Assembly: GCA_037176905.1 (NCBI GenBank)
Contig: JBBBWG010031342.1
Coordinates: forward strand, 1 to 37,617
Length of the DNA stretch: 37,617 nucleotides
Direction of reading: 5' to 3'
Origin: Azolla pinnata
Lineage: Eukaryota > Streptophyta > Polypodiopsida > Salviniales > Salviniaceae
The position numbers and the translations under genes were made by a program. The notes beneath the pieces are model-generated. The model was not told the DNA's origin. It searched no databases and saw only the letters and a program-made list of their open reading frames with translations. Below, piece after piece: positions 1 to 11,239 of the stretch; position 1 is the stretch's first letter; each line of letters starts with the position of its first letter.

Positions 1-290
1 GCCGCCGCGTGGCGCTCGTGGATGAACCGGCTGCTCGCGACCGTCACCGTCGCCCCGCCCGACGCGAGCCGCCGCGCGAGGTGCATCGCCGGGTTGATGT
101 GCCCTTGCCCCGGGTACGGCACCACCAGCACGTGCGCGCGCTTGTCGCCCGTCATTGTCGTCGCCGTCGCCGTCGCCGTCGTGCTCGTGCTCGTGCTCGT
201 GCCGTCGCCGTCGCCGTCGCCGTCGCCGACCGTGGCGCGAATCTCATCTGGAACCACCTCATGAGGAATCTCACCCTCATTAGATGCCAT
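1..290 (-). CDS. UDP-glycosyltransferase (family 1 UGT), N-terminal part, cut by window edge
   Basis: The minus strand, read from the ATG at 290-288, stays open to the left edge (96 codons). From residue 46 it reads MTGDKRAHVLVVPYPGQGHI and continues with NPAMHLARRLAS, then a VTVASSRFIHER segment. This is the N-terminal acceptor-side fold of plant family-1 glycosyltransferases, including the conserved early His (in GQGHINP) that serves as catalytic base in this family. Members transfer sugar from UDP-sugars to small molecules in the cytosol. The C-terminal UDP-sugar-binding PSPG box lies outside the window. The first 45 residues precede the normal family start and include a GD repeat followed by TS and TA repeats made by simple-sequence DNA. 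A second in-frame ATG at 155-153 gives a canonical-length N-terminus and may be the real start. The GC-rich sequence contrasts with the AT-rich surroundings. The substrate cannot be inferred. Confidence 0.86.
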   Translation of the reverse strand, partial: MASNEGEIPHEVVPDEIRATVGDGDGDGDGTSTSTSTTATATATTMTGDKRAHVLVVPYPGQGHINPAMHLARRLASGGATVTVASSRFIHERHAA

Positions 291-1022
291 TCTTTACTAC
301 CTTATCTCATTAGCACTGCCCTTTTGGCTTGCTGCCAAGAAGAACTTGGGGCTTCCCTCTTTTGCATCTGGATGGAGAGTGTTTTCTAGATGATGCTTTG
401 TCCTAGATAGATCCTTTTCTTTTTTTTCGCCCCGACACATTTGGCTCCTCTTCTTATTGGACCTGCAACTCGACTGCGGAAAGTCCACGATCCATGTTCA
501 GGCGATTGCGTGCACGGCACGCGGCATCGCAGACCGAACGATTCCTTCTTCTTCTTCGCCACCTGTTCTCTACATCTGGCTCCCTCTGTACCCAACCTCT
601 TGACTGACCGCGCAAGTCCTTCGATCCATGCTGAGGCCACTGCCAACCGCGAGCCCAGTTACGTAATAAGTGCACGATGCGCGGCATCAAGAGACCGATG
701 GATCAGCTGCTCCTCTCGTGCTTCGAATCCGAATCGCGCTCGCAACAGTCCCCATCGCATTCTTCACACCGGGAATCGGATCACCTCGTGTTTCCACTAG
801 CATTCCGCCTGCATGCCGTCTTGACTGCCGCGGAGCAACTGTGGCACTATACGTTCCCGTCGATTTCGGTGCCCGACTCTTGTATTACTACAACTCAGTC
901 AGGCTCACCGATCCACACGAGTCCTGCGTGCATGAACGATCGCCTAATCTTGCTTCCAGACTAGTTTCTTCTGATCATGCAAAGCAAGAGGGAGATCTCG
1001 ACAAGTTCCAGTTGGCGCTACA
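291..1022. other. Spacer upstream of the UGT, with a degenerate internal duplication
   Basis: This stretch should hold the UGT promoter and 5'UTR on the minus strand; no gene was recognised on either strand. Two segments resemble each other: both carry AAGTCC, then CGATCCATG, then an AGGC..TGC run (near 481 and near 613), followed by CACG..GCGGCATC and AGACCGA (near 514 and near 674). This suggests an old direct duplication of about 130-160 bp. The open frames here have no recognisable protein character. Confidence 0.5.
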
Positions 1023-1315
1023 CCCTAGACCCTAATTTGTAAACCCTAACCCTAAAACCTAAACCTAAACCATAAACTAAGATCCGCACCAGAACCCTAA
1101 ACCCTAAACCTAAACCCTAAACCGAGATCCACACCAAAACCCTAAACCCTAGACCATAAACCCTAAACCGTAAACCGAGATCCGTACCAGAACCTTAAAC
1201 CCTAAACCCTAAACCCTAAACCGAGATCCGCACCAGAACCCTAAACCCTAAAACCCTAAACCGAGATCCGCACCAGAACCCTAAACCCTAAAACCCTAAA
1301 CTGAGATTCCGCACC
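1023..1315 (+). repeat. Degenerate interstitial telomere-type repeat (CCCTAAA)n
   Basis: CCCTAAACCCTAAA runs, the plant telomere heptamer on the C-rich strand, alternate with a spacer close to GAGATCCGCACCAGAA. The composite unit is about 40-55 bp and occurs about five times (spacers near 1080, 1124, 1178, 1225, 1265, with a broken one at 1305). It ends about 325 bp upstream of the F1-gamma start codon. Short AAACCCTAA telo-boxes are known in plant promoters of growth and housekeeping genes, so the block may double as promoter sequence; that role is inferred. Confidence 0.85.
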
Positions 1316-1639
1316 AGATTCCAGAGTTTGAAGGCTCTCTTCTCTTCTCTTCATTTTTAGCCTTTCCTCTTTTCCGTTTGCTTCCGTCAGTCATTCTCTC
1401 TGTATTTCCGTCAGTCAGACCATCGTTAGGGTTTCCGAGCTTCTTCTGCATCTCCCTTCTCCTCGCCTGCTGCTGCTGCAGAGTACGAGCCATCGTCTGC
1501 TCCTTTCCTTTCATCTCGGTAACGCCCTTCTGCGCCTCTCGCCTCTGTGCCCGCGGAAAGAGAAAAGGAAGCTTTTCGAATCGTCTTCGCCCCAGTGCTG
1601 CCTCCGCAGGTTCCCAGCCCACCTCCTCAGCGAGCGATA

Positions 1640-4326
1640 ATGGCGTCCTCTCAAATCGGTATGCTGCTTCTGTTTTGGCTCATGGGTTTTCCGGTGATTT
1701 GGTTGCCATAGCCACCAAAACCTGAGCTTTGTCTCCTTTTTGTTGTTCTATGGCTGGTGTACTTAATAGTGCGAAACAGGATGAAGAGTGTCAAAAGTAT
1801 TCAGAAAATCACAAAGGCCATGAAGATGGTTGCGGCATCTAAACTTAGGGGGATCCAATCAAAAACAGAAAGTTCCAGAGGTTTCTGGCAACCTTTTGTG
1901 GCTTTGGCTGGTGATCACCCTGGTGGGTATGAAACTTGTAGTGAATTTTCACTGCAATTGTGGTATTAAGTCTGGAGATAGATGTTCGAAAGATTTAAAT
2001 GTTCTGGGTTTTGGACAGACATTGACACAAAAAAGAATGTGATTCTATCGATCTCTAGTGATAGGGGTCTCTGTGGTGGAATCAACTCCAGTGTTGTCAA
2101 GTACAGCAAATGTATCAAAAAGTTGGTTGATGGTATGTGTCCTGAAATTCTTCTTATTATCGAGAATCATATGATGATTCACCGTCATATGGTCATATTC
2201 AAGTATGCAGTATAGTTGTGAATGTTTCAGAACCGTAACGTTTGGTGTCCTTTGCAAATGAATGGCATTTGTCAGAAACCGAGAACCCTACCAAATACAT
2301 TGTGATCGGTGAGAAGGGTAAGGCACAATTGCAACGTGATTCCAAGAAAAGCATTCATATGGTAATTACAGACACACAAAAGCTTCCTATCAGCTACACT
2401 CAGGTAGGGATCTGTTTGTTGATGAATATTTGTATTTTTCATATGAATACTGTGTATTGAATCTCTTTGTTGTGATTTATGTTTTCTGCAGACATCCATG
2501 ATTGCTGATGAGATACTGAAGAATGTTGAATTCGATGCGATTAGGATGGTCTACAATAAGTTTTCCTCTGTTGTTTCCTTCCAACCATCTATTGCAACTA
2601 TTTTGTCTCCAGAGGTTAGAGTGATTTATTCTGATCATTTTCATTCAATCATGGAATTGGCGTTCACTCTGAAATAGCCCCCAGACGTCCCTAGTTGACC
2701 TCCCAAAGATAACACAGGATAAATTGGCCTTGTGCTTGCTCAAACACTCAGGGGATTAGAGAGTTTGGATGATTGGCTGTTGCAAAGAGGTGCCAAAGAG
2801 GTGGTTTCCTGAGGCATTTGTGGAACTGTGGAGACATGGGGATATTTAGGAACATAAAGGAACCATGGAACTAGAGAGTCTTGTCCTCTGCAATTTGCTT
2901 CTGAATAGTTTTCATAGGGACTTGAGACTAGGCAAATCAAGGAACTGTGGAATTAGAGAGTTTTGCCCTACGCAGTTTGCAGTGTGAGTGTTGGTGGCTA
3001 AATGGTATTTATGTAGGTTTAGAAACATTGGAGTATTAGGGTTTTACCCTGTACTATATGCTAGAATTATCAACATGATTTTGACAATTGTAACAGGTTT
3101 TGGCTAAGGAGTCTGAGAGTGGTGGCAAGGCTAGTCATTTGGAGTCTTATGAAATAGAAGGTGCTGATAGCAAAGAAGAAGTGCTTCAGAACTTGAGTGA
3201 ATTTCAATTCTCTGCTGTAAGTACTCTTCTATCTCTTCTTCCAAAGATTAAGGCATGCATTCAAGTGCACATCGGTCATGGTGTTCAGTAAAACTAGAAA
3301 TAATTTGATATGCAAAACCTGACATGTTTGGTAGTGATTAGTAATGACCGTCATAACCTTTCCTCAAATGATTGCAGAAAGGCCTTTTCTAGGCCAATAT
3401 ATAATGTATGTATGTATGTATGTATGTATGTATATTCAAGCATGGGCTGTGGCACAGCTTGCATATACATTTGTTATTTAGCCCTTGTAATGTATACTCA
3501 AAACACTGAAGAACGGCCTTTCCTAGTCTATCAAGAACACATCTGCTGATATACACAAGCATGAATAGAATACACTCCCCCAGTCTGCTTCTCAAGTGAC
3601 ATTCTAGATTTCTTTATCATCATACAATAAAAATTCTTCTCACATGAATGTTGGCTTGCCACGATGCACAAAGTTATAGTATCCTAGGGGAGCTCTTGAT
3701 GTTCTAGCTTCGAAAGCTCCTTCAATCACATTCAACAAGTTTGTGTAACTCTCATTTGAGTGGCTGCTGGTCTTGTGATCTCATTGTCTCATTTGGTTTC
3801 AAGGACTTAATTCCTACAGCACGCTCTCTAGCGTTCATGCTTTCTGGCTGCAGTCTCAATCATTAAGAAATTAATGCAGTTGCCTTTTTCTGCAAAACAT
3901 CATATTCTGTTGGCATTCTCTTATTTAGGTTGCAAACTTTAGTTGGTTTTGTGTGCCATGCATTTTTTGTCTTGGTGCAGTTTTATAGTGATTGGTGGAA
4001 AGAAAGCTGATTTCCGTTTATGTATATGTTTTTTATGCTCCATAGATGCTTTTCAATGCTTCCTTGGAGAATGCATGCAGTGAGCAAGGTGCTCGAATGT
4101 CTGCAATGGATAGCTCGACAAGGAATGCAACTGAAATGTTGGAGAAACTCACTCTCAGATACAACAGGTTAGAATTTGAAATATTGTCTCTAGACAAAAG
4201 CTTTTACTTGCTAGAAGATTCATTAAATCCTGCAACTCTTATTTGTATTATTGTAGATCTCGCCAAGCCTCGATTACGACTGAGCTTACTGAGATTATTT
4301 CTGGTGCTGCGGCGCTGGAGGGTTGA
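1640..4326 (+). CDS. Mitochondrial F1-type ATP synthase gamma subunit, 8 exons
   Basis: Exons: 1640-1658, 1770-1922, 2019-2132, 2276-2403, 2492-2614, 3097-3216, 4046-4167, 4257-4326. They total 849 nt, giving 282 residues and a TGA stop, with phase kept at all seven GT-AG junctions. The product is the rotating central stalk of F1-ATPase on the matrix side of the inner mitochondrial membrane. The N-terminal helix [20 protein letters not shown] and AASKLRGIQ are diagnostic, as are [25 protein letters not shown], the [16 protein letters not shown] block and the C-terminal helix [20 protein letters not shown]. It matches the plant mitochondrial form, without the chloroplast regulatory insertion. 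The ATG-initiated model has only six residues (MASSQI) before VRNRMK, whereas angiosperm precursors carry a presequence of several tens of residues there. An in-frame TAA at 1520-1522 blocks simple upstream extension. A possible polyadenylation element AATAAA lies at 4443. Family identity is certain; the 5' exon is not. Confidence 0.95.
3404..3434. repeat. (GTAT)n microsatellite in F1-gamma intron 6
   Basis: About seven ATGT/GTAT units lie in the 829-bp intron 6 of the ATP synthase gamma gene. The rest of that intron, and intron 5 (2615-3096), show nothing else recognisable. Confidence 0.8.
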
Positions 4327-6306
4327 GCTTGATCTAATGTTTTGGTAGGTTTTGAGGAAGAAAGCAAAGAACCGAGTCCTTAAAATAAGTCTGGACGGTT
4401 TCTAAGCCACACACTCACTAGTGGTTTTATTCACGTTTGTTGAATAAATTCTGTCTTCTTTGTATTGAACTTGTTGTCGGCCATCTCTTTGGCATATCAG
4501 ATTCTATATTCGTTATGCCAGAATTTAGTTCAAAACTCATTTCATGTACATTTCCTCAAGAAGATGAATTCGCTCCTTGATTTTGCTGCTTGTCATAATA
4601 GCTTAATGAAGAAGAATATTCTTGTTTACGCTGGAGGAATTTGTGCCAAATCATCCCTAAATTAATGCTGACCATGGGGAGTGGTGTTTGTATTGTAACA
4701 CCGTATTTCGTTTGCCATGGTGTAGTCAAAATAGTGTTTCTAACGACTGTATGGAATTTGGCTGTTTGATGCATTGTGTTAGGATTGATTCAATCATGTG
4801 AGTTAGATTTCTTTTAGTTGAATCGGTATTAGAATCACCTCTTCTGAAACGTCTTCTGAAACGAATATTGTGCATCTGATGTGGCCATAGCGAATAGAAG
4901 CTCGAAGTCAGGCTTCATAACACAACCTAAAAATGTTGATCACAAATTGGATTTCACACTGGTGTTTACACCAGTCTGAACGTGTGAATCTCTGCCTTGT
5001 TAACCTCTACACCTGCAAAAATTTTCACTATCTGAATATACATCCAGGTTCATTGGTAGTCAACTGCTTCGAGGTTGCTTGTTGCGGGTGTTGAAATTGT
5101 AGATGCCCTTGTTGCTTGTTGTCACACTCTGTTGCAAAGGTACTAACATCTCTTTTAATGGCTGAAACTCTAATTTCATTACTGTTTTTTCGCCATTCGC
5201 TCTGTTGATTTTTGTTTTGATGGAGGTTGAAGCTTCCTTCATAGACGGCTATGGCTATATACTGGGCCAACCACCTGTGTACCATAGCATTCTGCCCACA
5301 ATTGATTGAAAAGGGGAAGAATGATGTCTACCTCATTGTAAGAAGTCAATGTTTGATCGATTCTCAGTTTGTCAGTGACCGATCACAATAGAAAGGAGAC
5401 GGGAATTTAGAATCTCGGATGATGCTTCACTTGGAAGGTGGCTAGCTTGGAATTCAATTAAGGGCTCCGAGTATCTAGAAAGAGCTCCCACTGAGAATCT
5501 GTAAATTTCCTTGAGCAAAGCTCGTGCATTTACACCTTAAGCTCTACAAAGATTTGGAAATGAAGGCGAGGATTGGAAATCATCAGTACACCAGTTCTAA
5601 CCAGGCTTCATTTCCTATAATAGATAAATGTCTTTTCATGGAACCTGCCATGAAACTTGAATTCAGATGCCTACAATCCTCGTATGATCCATCCATCAAC
5701 CCATATATATTTCATCGGAAAACTCTAGAGATCAAACATTTAGAGGGGGCATATTTGCTTACCTGATATGTGTAAGGGCAAGGACAATTTCTTTCAACTG
5801 CTCCATTGAAAGTCTTTTCCTTCTAATTTTGGGGCAGATTCTCCTGATTCAGTGTCTTATCATCCATGCATGTTTAAAGAAGCAATGGAAGTACAAGAAG
5901 AGATGGGTATCCATTGCAACAATCAGTCATAGTCATCTCTCTCTCTCTCTCTCTCTCTAAATCTGTATCTATATAAATATATATATATCTATCCATCTGT
6001 AAATAGATACATAGATATATACATATTCTTCTGTCATATCTATATATAGTGATGGATAGATAATATGCTCTTTACATTCAAGCCTTTTAAAAATTGGAAG
6101 TTCCCCTTCGCTACCAGTGTGTGTGAATGAATACTTTTTTGTATGGGCTTTTTCACCCACCGAGCACAAGCAAAAATTCTATGGCAAAAAGAAAAAAACC
6201 AATGCAAGGAGTCTTCACTTCCAAGATCCCTGCCAAACCACCAGAAATGTATTACATACATATATATATATATTGTATATAGCCGTTTCTGGAGTGGGGG
6301 GAGGTT
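4327..6306. other. Spacer between convergent F1-gamma and PLATZ genes
   Basis: The left part should be the 3'UTR of the gamma-subunit gene and the right end the 3'UTR of the minus-strand PLATZ gene. No coding exon is recognised in about 2 kb on either strand. Simple sequence is present: (CT)n at about 5937-5958, followed by AT-rich ATATAT/ATAGAT sequence to about 6060, and a short (TA)n near 6258-6273. Confidence 0.6.
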
Positions 6307-9277
6307 TCATGAAATGGGTGATCTGTGTGGAGTGCTCTTCCTGCGCTTTGTGGGCGCAGAAGAGTATAGAGATGATGATGATGATGAGGAGGAGGAGGAA
6401 GAGGAGGAGGATGGTGATGAGGACGATGTGAATGAGATCGGGGATGGGTTCGGAGAGGAATCGGCGCTCGGTTTCTCAGCGCTGGAGATATGATCGAGCT
6501 GACATGTCGAACTCGACGAGGAGCTTGTTGGGGTGCTTGCCATGGTGAGGACTGAGTTGGGAAAGCATCGTTGCTCGACACGATCTCCGACTACTGTCTT
6601 CGCATCGCACCTTCCTCCCATATTAGCCATCTCCTCCTCCTCCTCCTCCTCCTGATCCATCAAGCATGCTAACAATTCGGACATAACACGCTTGGCATTG
6701 CGACCCGGAGATGGAAACAGCGCCTGCAAGGGCCCCTGCTCTCCACGCTTCATCACCGCTTCTACCTACAGTATATCCACCATTTCCAAAGCCACACTTG
6801 TTATTAACATCATCGCCCTACTGTAGAAGAATCCTGGTTTGGAGCGCATCATTTGCCAAATTTTCACATCATCTTGCAAGGCATGAAATGAAACACGAGC
6901 AGTGAGGTGGTTGAACGCATTTGAGCACGAGAGCTTAATTAGAAACTTCAAATTTTGGGAGCTAATTTAAGGATGCTCCAAAAGCTGTAGCTATACCGTA
7001 TGAAACAAATTGCCCACATTTTCATCCCATTACACAATTCTTTCAGGAGAAGACCATATAGACAGCATGGAGTTTTGATCCTGTTAGGCATCGGAACAAG
7101 TAGCTGGGTGACCACGAACAAGCAACTCGCTGAGAGCAACTCCTATTAGCTACTTCAAAAATAGGAGGTGATAAGCACATTCCAAAATCTATATACAAAC
7201 AGTTTTGACACAATTTTAGACGACTCCAGCTATCACAAGTACATTGATCAAATGCATGGAGTTTTTGATCGTGCAGTGATACATAAACAAGCAGCTGGGG
7301 GGTGGAAACCTGACACTAACAAAGCTAATTCGTTATTTCACTATCTACTTCAACTGCAGTAGCAAGCTTAGAAGCATAATCCAAAAAGTTACAATATACC
7401 CGACTAGTAATTGGTCTCTGAATCTACCAAGTTTCCATCTTATGATATTACACAATAAGCAAATACATCTTTTGAAACTAATTACTACAAACGATCTCCT
7501 AAACAAGCCAATCAGTGTACCCTTCTCAGGCTTTTCTACTCAGCTGCCTATATTTTACGCCATTATACAATCAGACATTATGATGACAGCAAGATGGACA
7601 ACTACACAATCACGCAAAAGCGTGAGAACCAGAACCAGAGCAATCAACTCAGATTGATTACCTATTTCATTAGCTATTGATAATATAGGAGTTAATAAAA
7701 CATGTCACAAAGTTATAAGGAAACAGCTATACCCCATAATACAGTCTCATCAGTAGTGCATCAGCACAGCATTCAGGTGGCTAGGCAACTGCCTATATAT
7801 TTTACACCGTTTATTACACAATCCTATTAGAAGTACATCATCACAAGATGGAGATTGACTAGGCATCAAGGTATGAATACTACGATGCCTGATTTCTAAA
7901 CATTAATTCTAATGAGGTCCGAGACTAACTTAAGCTTTACTCATGACGTTTCATATTGCATAAAATAAATAAGTCAGCTAGCTTTGTACCTTGCAGCCCA
8001 TCGAGCAATACTTGTAGGCTTCTTGCAAGCTCCTGTCGCAATTGTCGCAAGGATTGTAACCAGGACCTTTCGATGGACGTGGCTGAGGACGTTGATTCAA
8101 GAATACAACCTTTGCACTGTTGATAATGTAGGGCTGCATTTTGCGAAACAGAAATAATGACCGGGATTTGGATTAGATTTCAATTTCTTACAATGTAATT
8201 AGCAAAGGAACGCGCGCTATATAGCATAAGCTAAGGCTTACCTGGACATGAGTGCAATCAACCATCTTTTGAATGTCTTCAATTCTAACAACATCATGGT
8301 AGACATATCTTCGGATCTGCGAACCAACAGAAAATACAAACTTGACTTGGGCGAGCATTTGGCAATGTCAATGTTAATCCTTCTATGACTATAGTTGAAG
8401 TGTTCCGAACTACTGGCTAACGCTATGCAATCAGCTCGAATGCTTGGATGAATAGTTGTATGAATGAATATGGCAAGAATATCATTTGAACTGAATCCGT
8501 TCAAACGCTGGTATTCCAATCATATCGATACATTCAGCAAAAGTATCGCATTGAGTGATACCTACCCAAGATCATATTGCAACCAAATCGACGAGTAATT
8601 CACAGTAGTATGCTTTTGAAGAGTATGATGATAACAAGATTAAGTGTGCCCCAAGGTATAATTTTGATTGGCAACTTAAGAAGTTAGAGAACCTTACATT
8701 TAAGTGCAATATATCCCATGGTTTAGAAACCTAAAGCCAAGTTTTTATAAACATAAAACCTTGTATGGAGTGTACTTAGCATTATATTTAACTCCCTTGA
8801 TTTTGCTGGACTTGTAACACCATCACAACCTCACATGACTATTGTGATGTGCCTTGATTATGGAGCACCAAAATTAAGCACTAATTATGAAACTGAGGAG
8901 ATAATTAGCATTTAAGGGCTCGAGAGGCCGATTACTTGAATGTCATTAAATCTGAACTAAGACATGGATGGTATTAGAAAGTGCAGTAATTGGGTCAAGT
9001 TTGGTGAGCTGCGTATTACCTGGATGAGCTTATGCTGGCTATGGTTAGGGATCAGGCAGTGCTGACAGATGCCCATGGTGCAATCCAAGCAGAACATATT
9101 CTTCTCATTCTTCTTCGATGAGGCGTGAGATTCGCAGGGCGTGAAGAACTTCTCGCGGAGCAAGGCTTCCACCCAAGCGGGTTTCTTCTTCTGATCTCTC
9201 TTGATCGGATCCTTCACATTCTTCTTCTCGTGGCCATTATTTCTGTAACAACCGGATAGCTTGCTGCATATTCCGAC
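6307..9277 (-). CDS. PLATZ zinc-dependent DNA-binding protein (5' exon unresolved)
   Basis: Minus-strand exons: 9277-9020, 8316-8242, 8133-7990 and 6765-6307, all phase 0, giving at least 311 residues. PLATZ proteins bind A/T-rich DNA in the nucleus and usually repress transcription. The first exon shown has KKPAWVEALLREKFF and a full C-x2-H-x11-C-x2-C-x4-C-x2-C-x4-H-x2-H zinc site. Exon two is IRRYVYHDVVRIEDIQKMVD. Exon three has PYIINSAKVVFLNQRPQPRP and a second site C-x2-C-x10-C-x3-C ending CSMGCK. After a 1.2-kb intron the last exon begins VEAVMKRGE, carries poly-Glu and about 15 consecutive Ser, and ends KRRKSTPHRSPIS, close to the usual basic PLATZ C-terminus. The exon at 9277 follows a CTGCAG acceptor and has no in-frame ATG before PAW, so at least one upstream coding exon exists. 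The ATG at 9962-9960 (MVNPSSSSSS) is one candidate, but its donor is not convincing. The poly-Ser and poly-Glu tracts come from trinucleotide repeats. Confidence 0.92.
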
Positions 9278-10552
9278 CTGCAGATTACATGCCTCTTTAA
9301 TTACAGATTATCATCTTACGAATCCGTCTACTAGAACAGATTTTCCATCCCAAATCTTAAAATCTGAAGAAGAAGAAGAAGAAGAAGAGAACTCTCTGTG
9401 ATTGCAACATCATCTTCCTGAAATCCGTCTACTAGAGTATTTCTGAATCCGAAATCTAAACCCGAAAACAGGAGCTTTCTCTTTAATTATAGCACGGTAT
9501 CAATCATTCAATGTGGTTACAGCTAAATCGGCAATGAGATTGTTGATGTTCCACGAAAGAAACCCCAAGCTCAGAAAATCCAATAAAACCCTAGAAGAAA
9601 GATTCGAGCACAAAATTCAAGCAATGTCCCACAAAAGCCTAAGCCCTTGCTCTCCATCCACAGCAGCATCGTCATCGTCATCGTCGTCTAATCGCTAAAA
9701 CCTTGAAACCTAAATCCAAACACTTTATCACTCCACCAAGTGCGTTTGATCCTAGGGCAAAGGTTTCATTTTTCCTGGATGGCTTCTCAAACCACTTGCT
9801 AAAGAAGGGCGAATCAATCGAACGTCAGAAAGAAGAATAAGAAGACAACAACACCAAGATTTTTATTCCTTTTTCCCCCCGCCTTCCCTCCCTGCGACCA
9901 AATTGAGAGAAAACGGAGATAATTAGGGGGTAGGAGGAGGAGGAGGAGGAGGGATTAACCATGTCTGCAGAGATGGGCGAATGGAGGGAGGGTAGTAAGC
10001 TTCAGACCAGCACAGCAACAAGCGAGAAAAGGCAGGATCAAAGAGCGCTGCAGAGAGAGATGCAACAGCAATCAAAACCCACCAATCTACCAAACCAGCA
10101 ACCGATCAAAAACCATCAAAAAAACGATCAAACCCTCTCAAAAACTCATCAAAACTACCAATCTACCAAGCTTATCAATCTAGCAATCTATCAATCTACC
10201 GAGGTATGGGAGAAGATGGGATGAATTGTTGTGAAGAGGATGGAATGGGAGCTTGAAGAAGAAGAAGAAAGAGCAGGAACAAGAGGGGAAGCAGAAGCAT
10301 TCTCCATCTTTTGTAAATGAGGGAGAAGAGGAAACAGGGAGGGAACGAATGGATGAATCTGGGCCGTTGATTGCCCTCCATCGGTCGGCTGTCAGCCTGC
10401 CCCTGCCGCCCCTAAAACACGGCTTACTAAAATAAATAGAATCCCAATTTGAAATTTCCGAGCTCTTTCAATTTCAATCGATTTTTTTTTTTAAGCTATT
10501 TTCTTCTTCGTTTTTGTTTTGTTTTTTCTTTTAATGCAGAGGATTTTCATTG
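9278..10552. other. PLATZ upstream region with unresolved first exon
   Basis: This must contain the PLATZ promoter and at least one 5' exon on the minus strand. Visible elements are a GAA run near 9367-9388, an AAAACCCTAGAA telo-box-like site near 9587, CATCGT repeats near 9668-9688, a GGA run near 9936-9953 (TCC on the transcribed strand) and a GAAGAA run near 10255. The plus-strand open frame over 9961-10224 is Gln/Asn/Lys-rich low complexity with no family character and is not called. Confidence 0.5.
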
Positions 10553-11030
10553 TTAATCCATGTTGGTTCATCCCTAATTAAAGATTGACCACCGTTAATC
10601 CATGCTAGGTTCATCCCTAATTAAAGATTAGCCACCGTTAATCCATGTTAGTTCATCCCTAATTAAAGATTGACCACCGTTAATCCATGCTAGTTCATCC
10701 CTAATTAAAGATTAACCACCGTTGTAAAATCTTTAATCCCTAGCTAAAGATTTCGTTCTCGGCTTAATCCACGTTAGTTAATCCCTAATTAAAGATTAAC
10801 CACCGTTGTAAATCTTTAATCCCTAATTAAAGATTTCATTCTCGGGTTAATCCATGTTAGTTAATCCCTAATTAAAGATTAACCACCGTTGTAAATCGTT
10901 AATCCCTAATTAAAGATTTCGTTCTCGGGTTAATCCATGTTAGTTAATCCCTAATTAGAGATTAACCACCGTTGATCCATGTTAGTTAGTCCCTAATTAA
11001 AGATTAACCACCGTTGTAATCACCATTACA
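10553..11030. repeat. Composite minisatellite with hairpin units (42-bp and 83-bp forms)
   Basis: About eight copies of a roughly 42-bp unit A begin TTAATCCATG, pass through CCCTAATTAAAGATT and end ACCACCG. Three copies carry an extra roughly 41-bp segment B (TTGTAAATCTTTAATCCC on to AAAGATTTCGTTCTCGG), making an 83-bp higher-order unit. B can fold: at 10810-10836 an AAATCTTTAAT arm and its exact 11-nt reverse complement flank the loop CCCTA. Unit A has a smaller GTTAATC/GATTAAC inverted repeat. Degenerate copies continue near 11140-11235. No protein frame follows the repeat. Confidence 0.9.
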
Positions 11031-11239
11031 GGTCATGGTTTAAGAGTATTCAGGGGATTAAACCTACATCGATTTATATGCATTTATTTGTGTGTTTTTC
11101 CTTATTCCTCGTTATTATTACTTGTTTATCTTCTCGTTCGGATTAATCCATGTAGGTTAATCCCTCGTTAAGGTTATCTAACCACCATTGCTAATCACCA
11201 TTGCAGTCCTGGTTAATATTATGTTATTAGAGATTAACC

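Noticed and set aside
9961..10224. Gln/Asn-rich plus-strand frame
   Set aside because: Low-complexity CAATCTACC-type sequence opposite the PLATZ 5' region; no domain.
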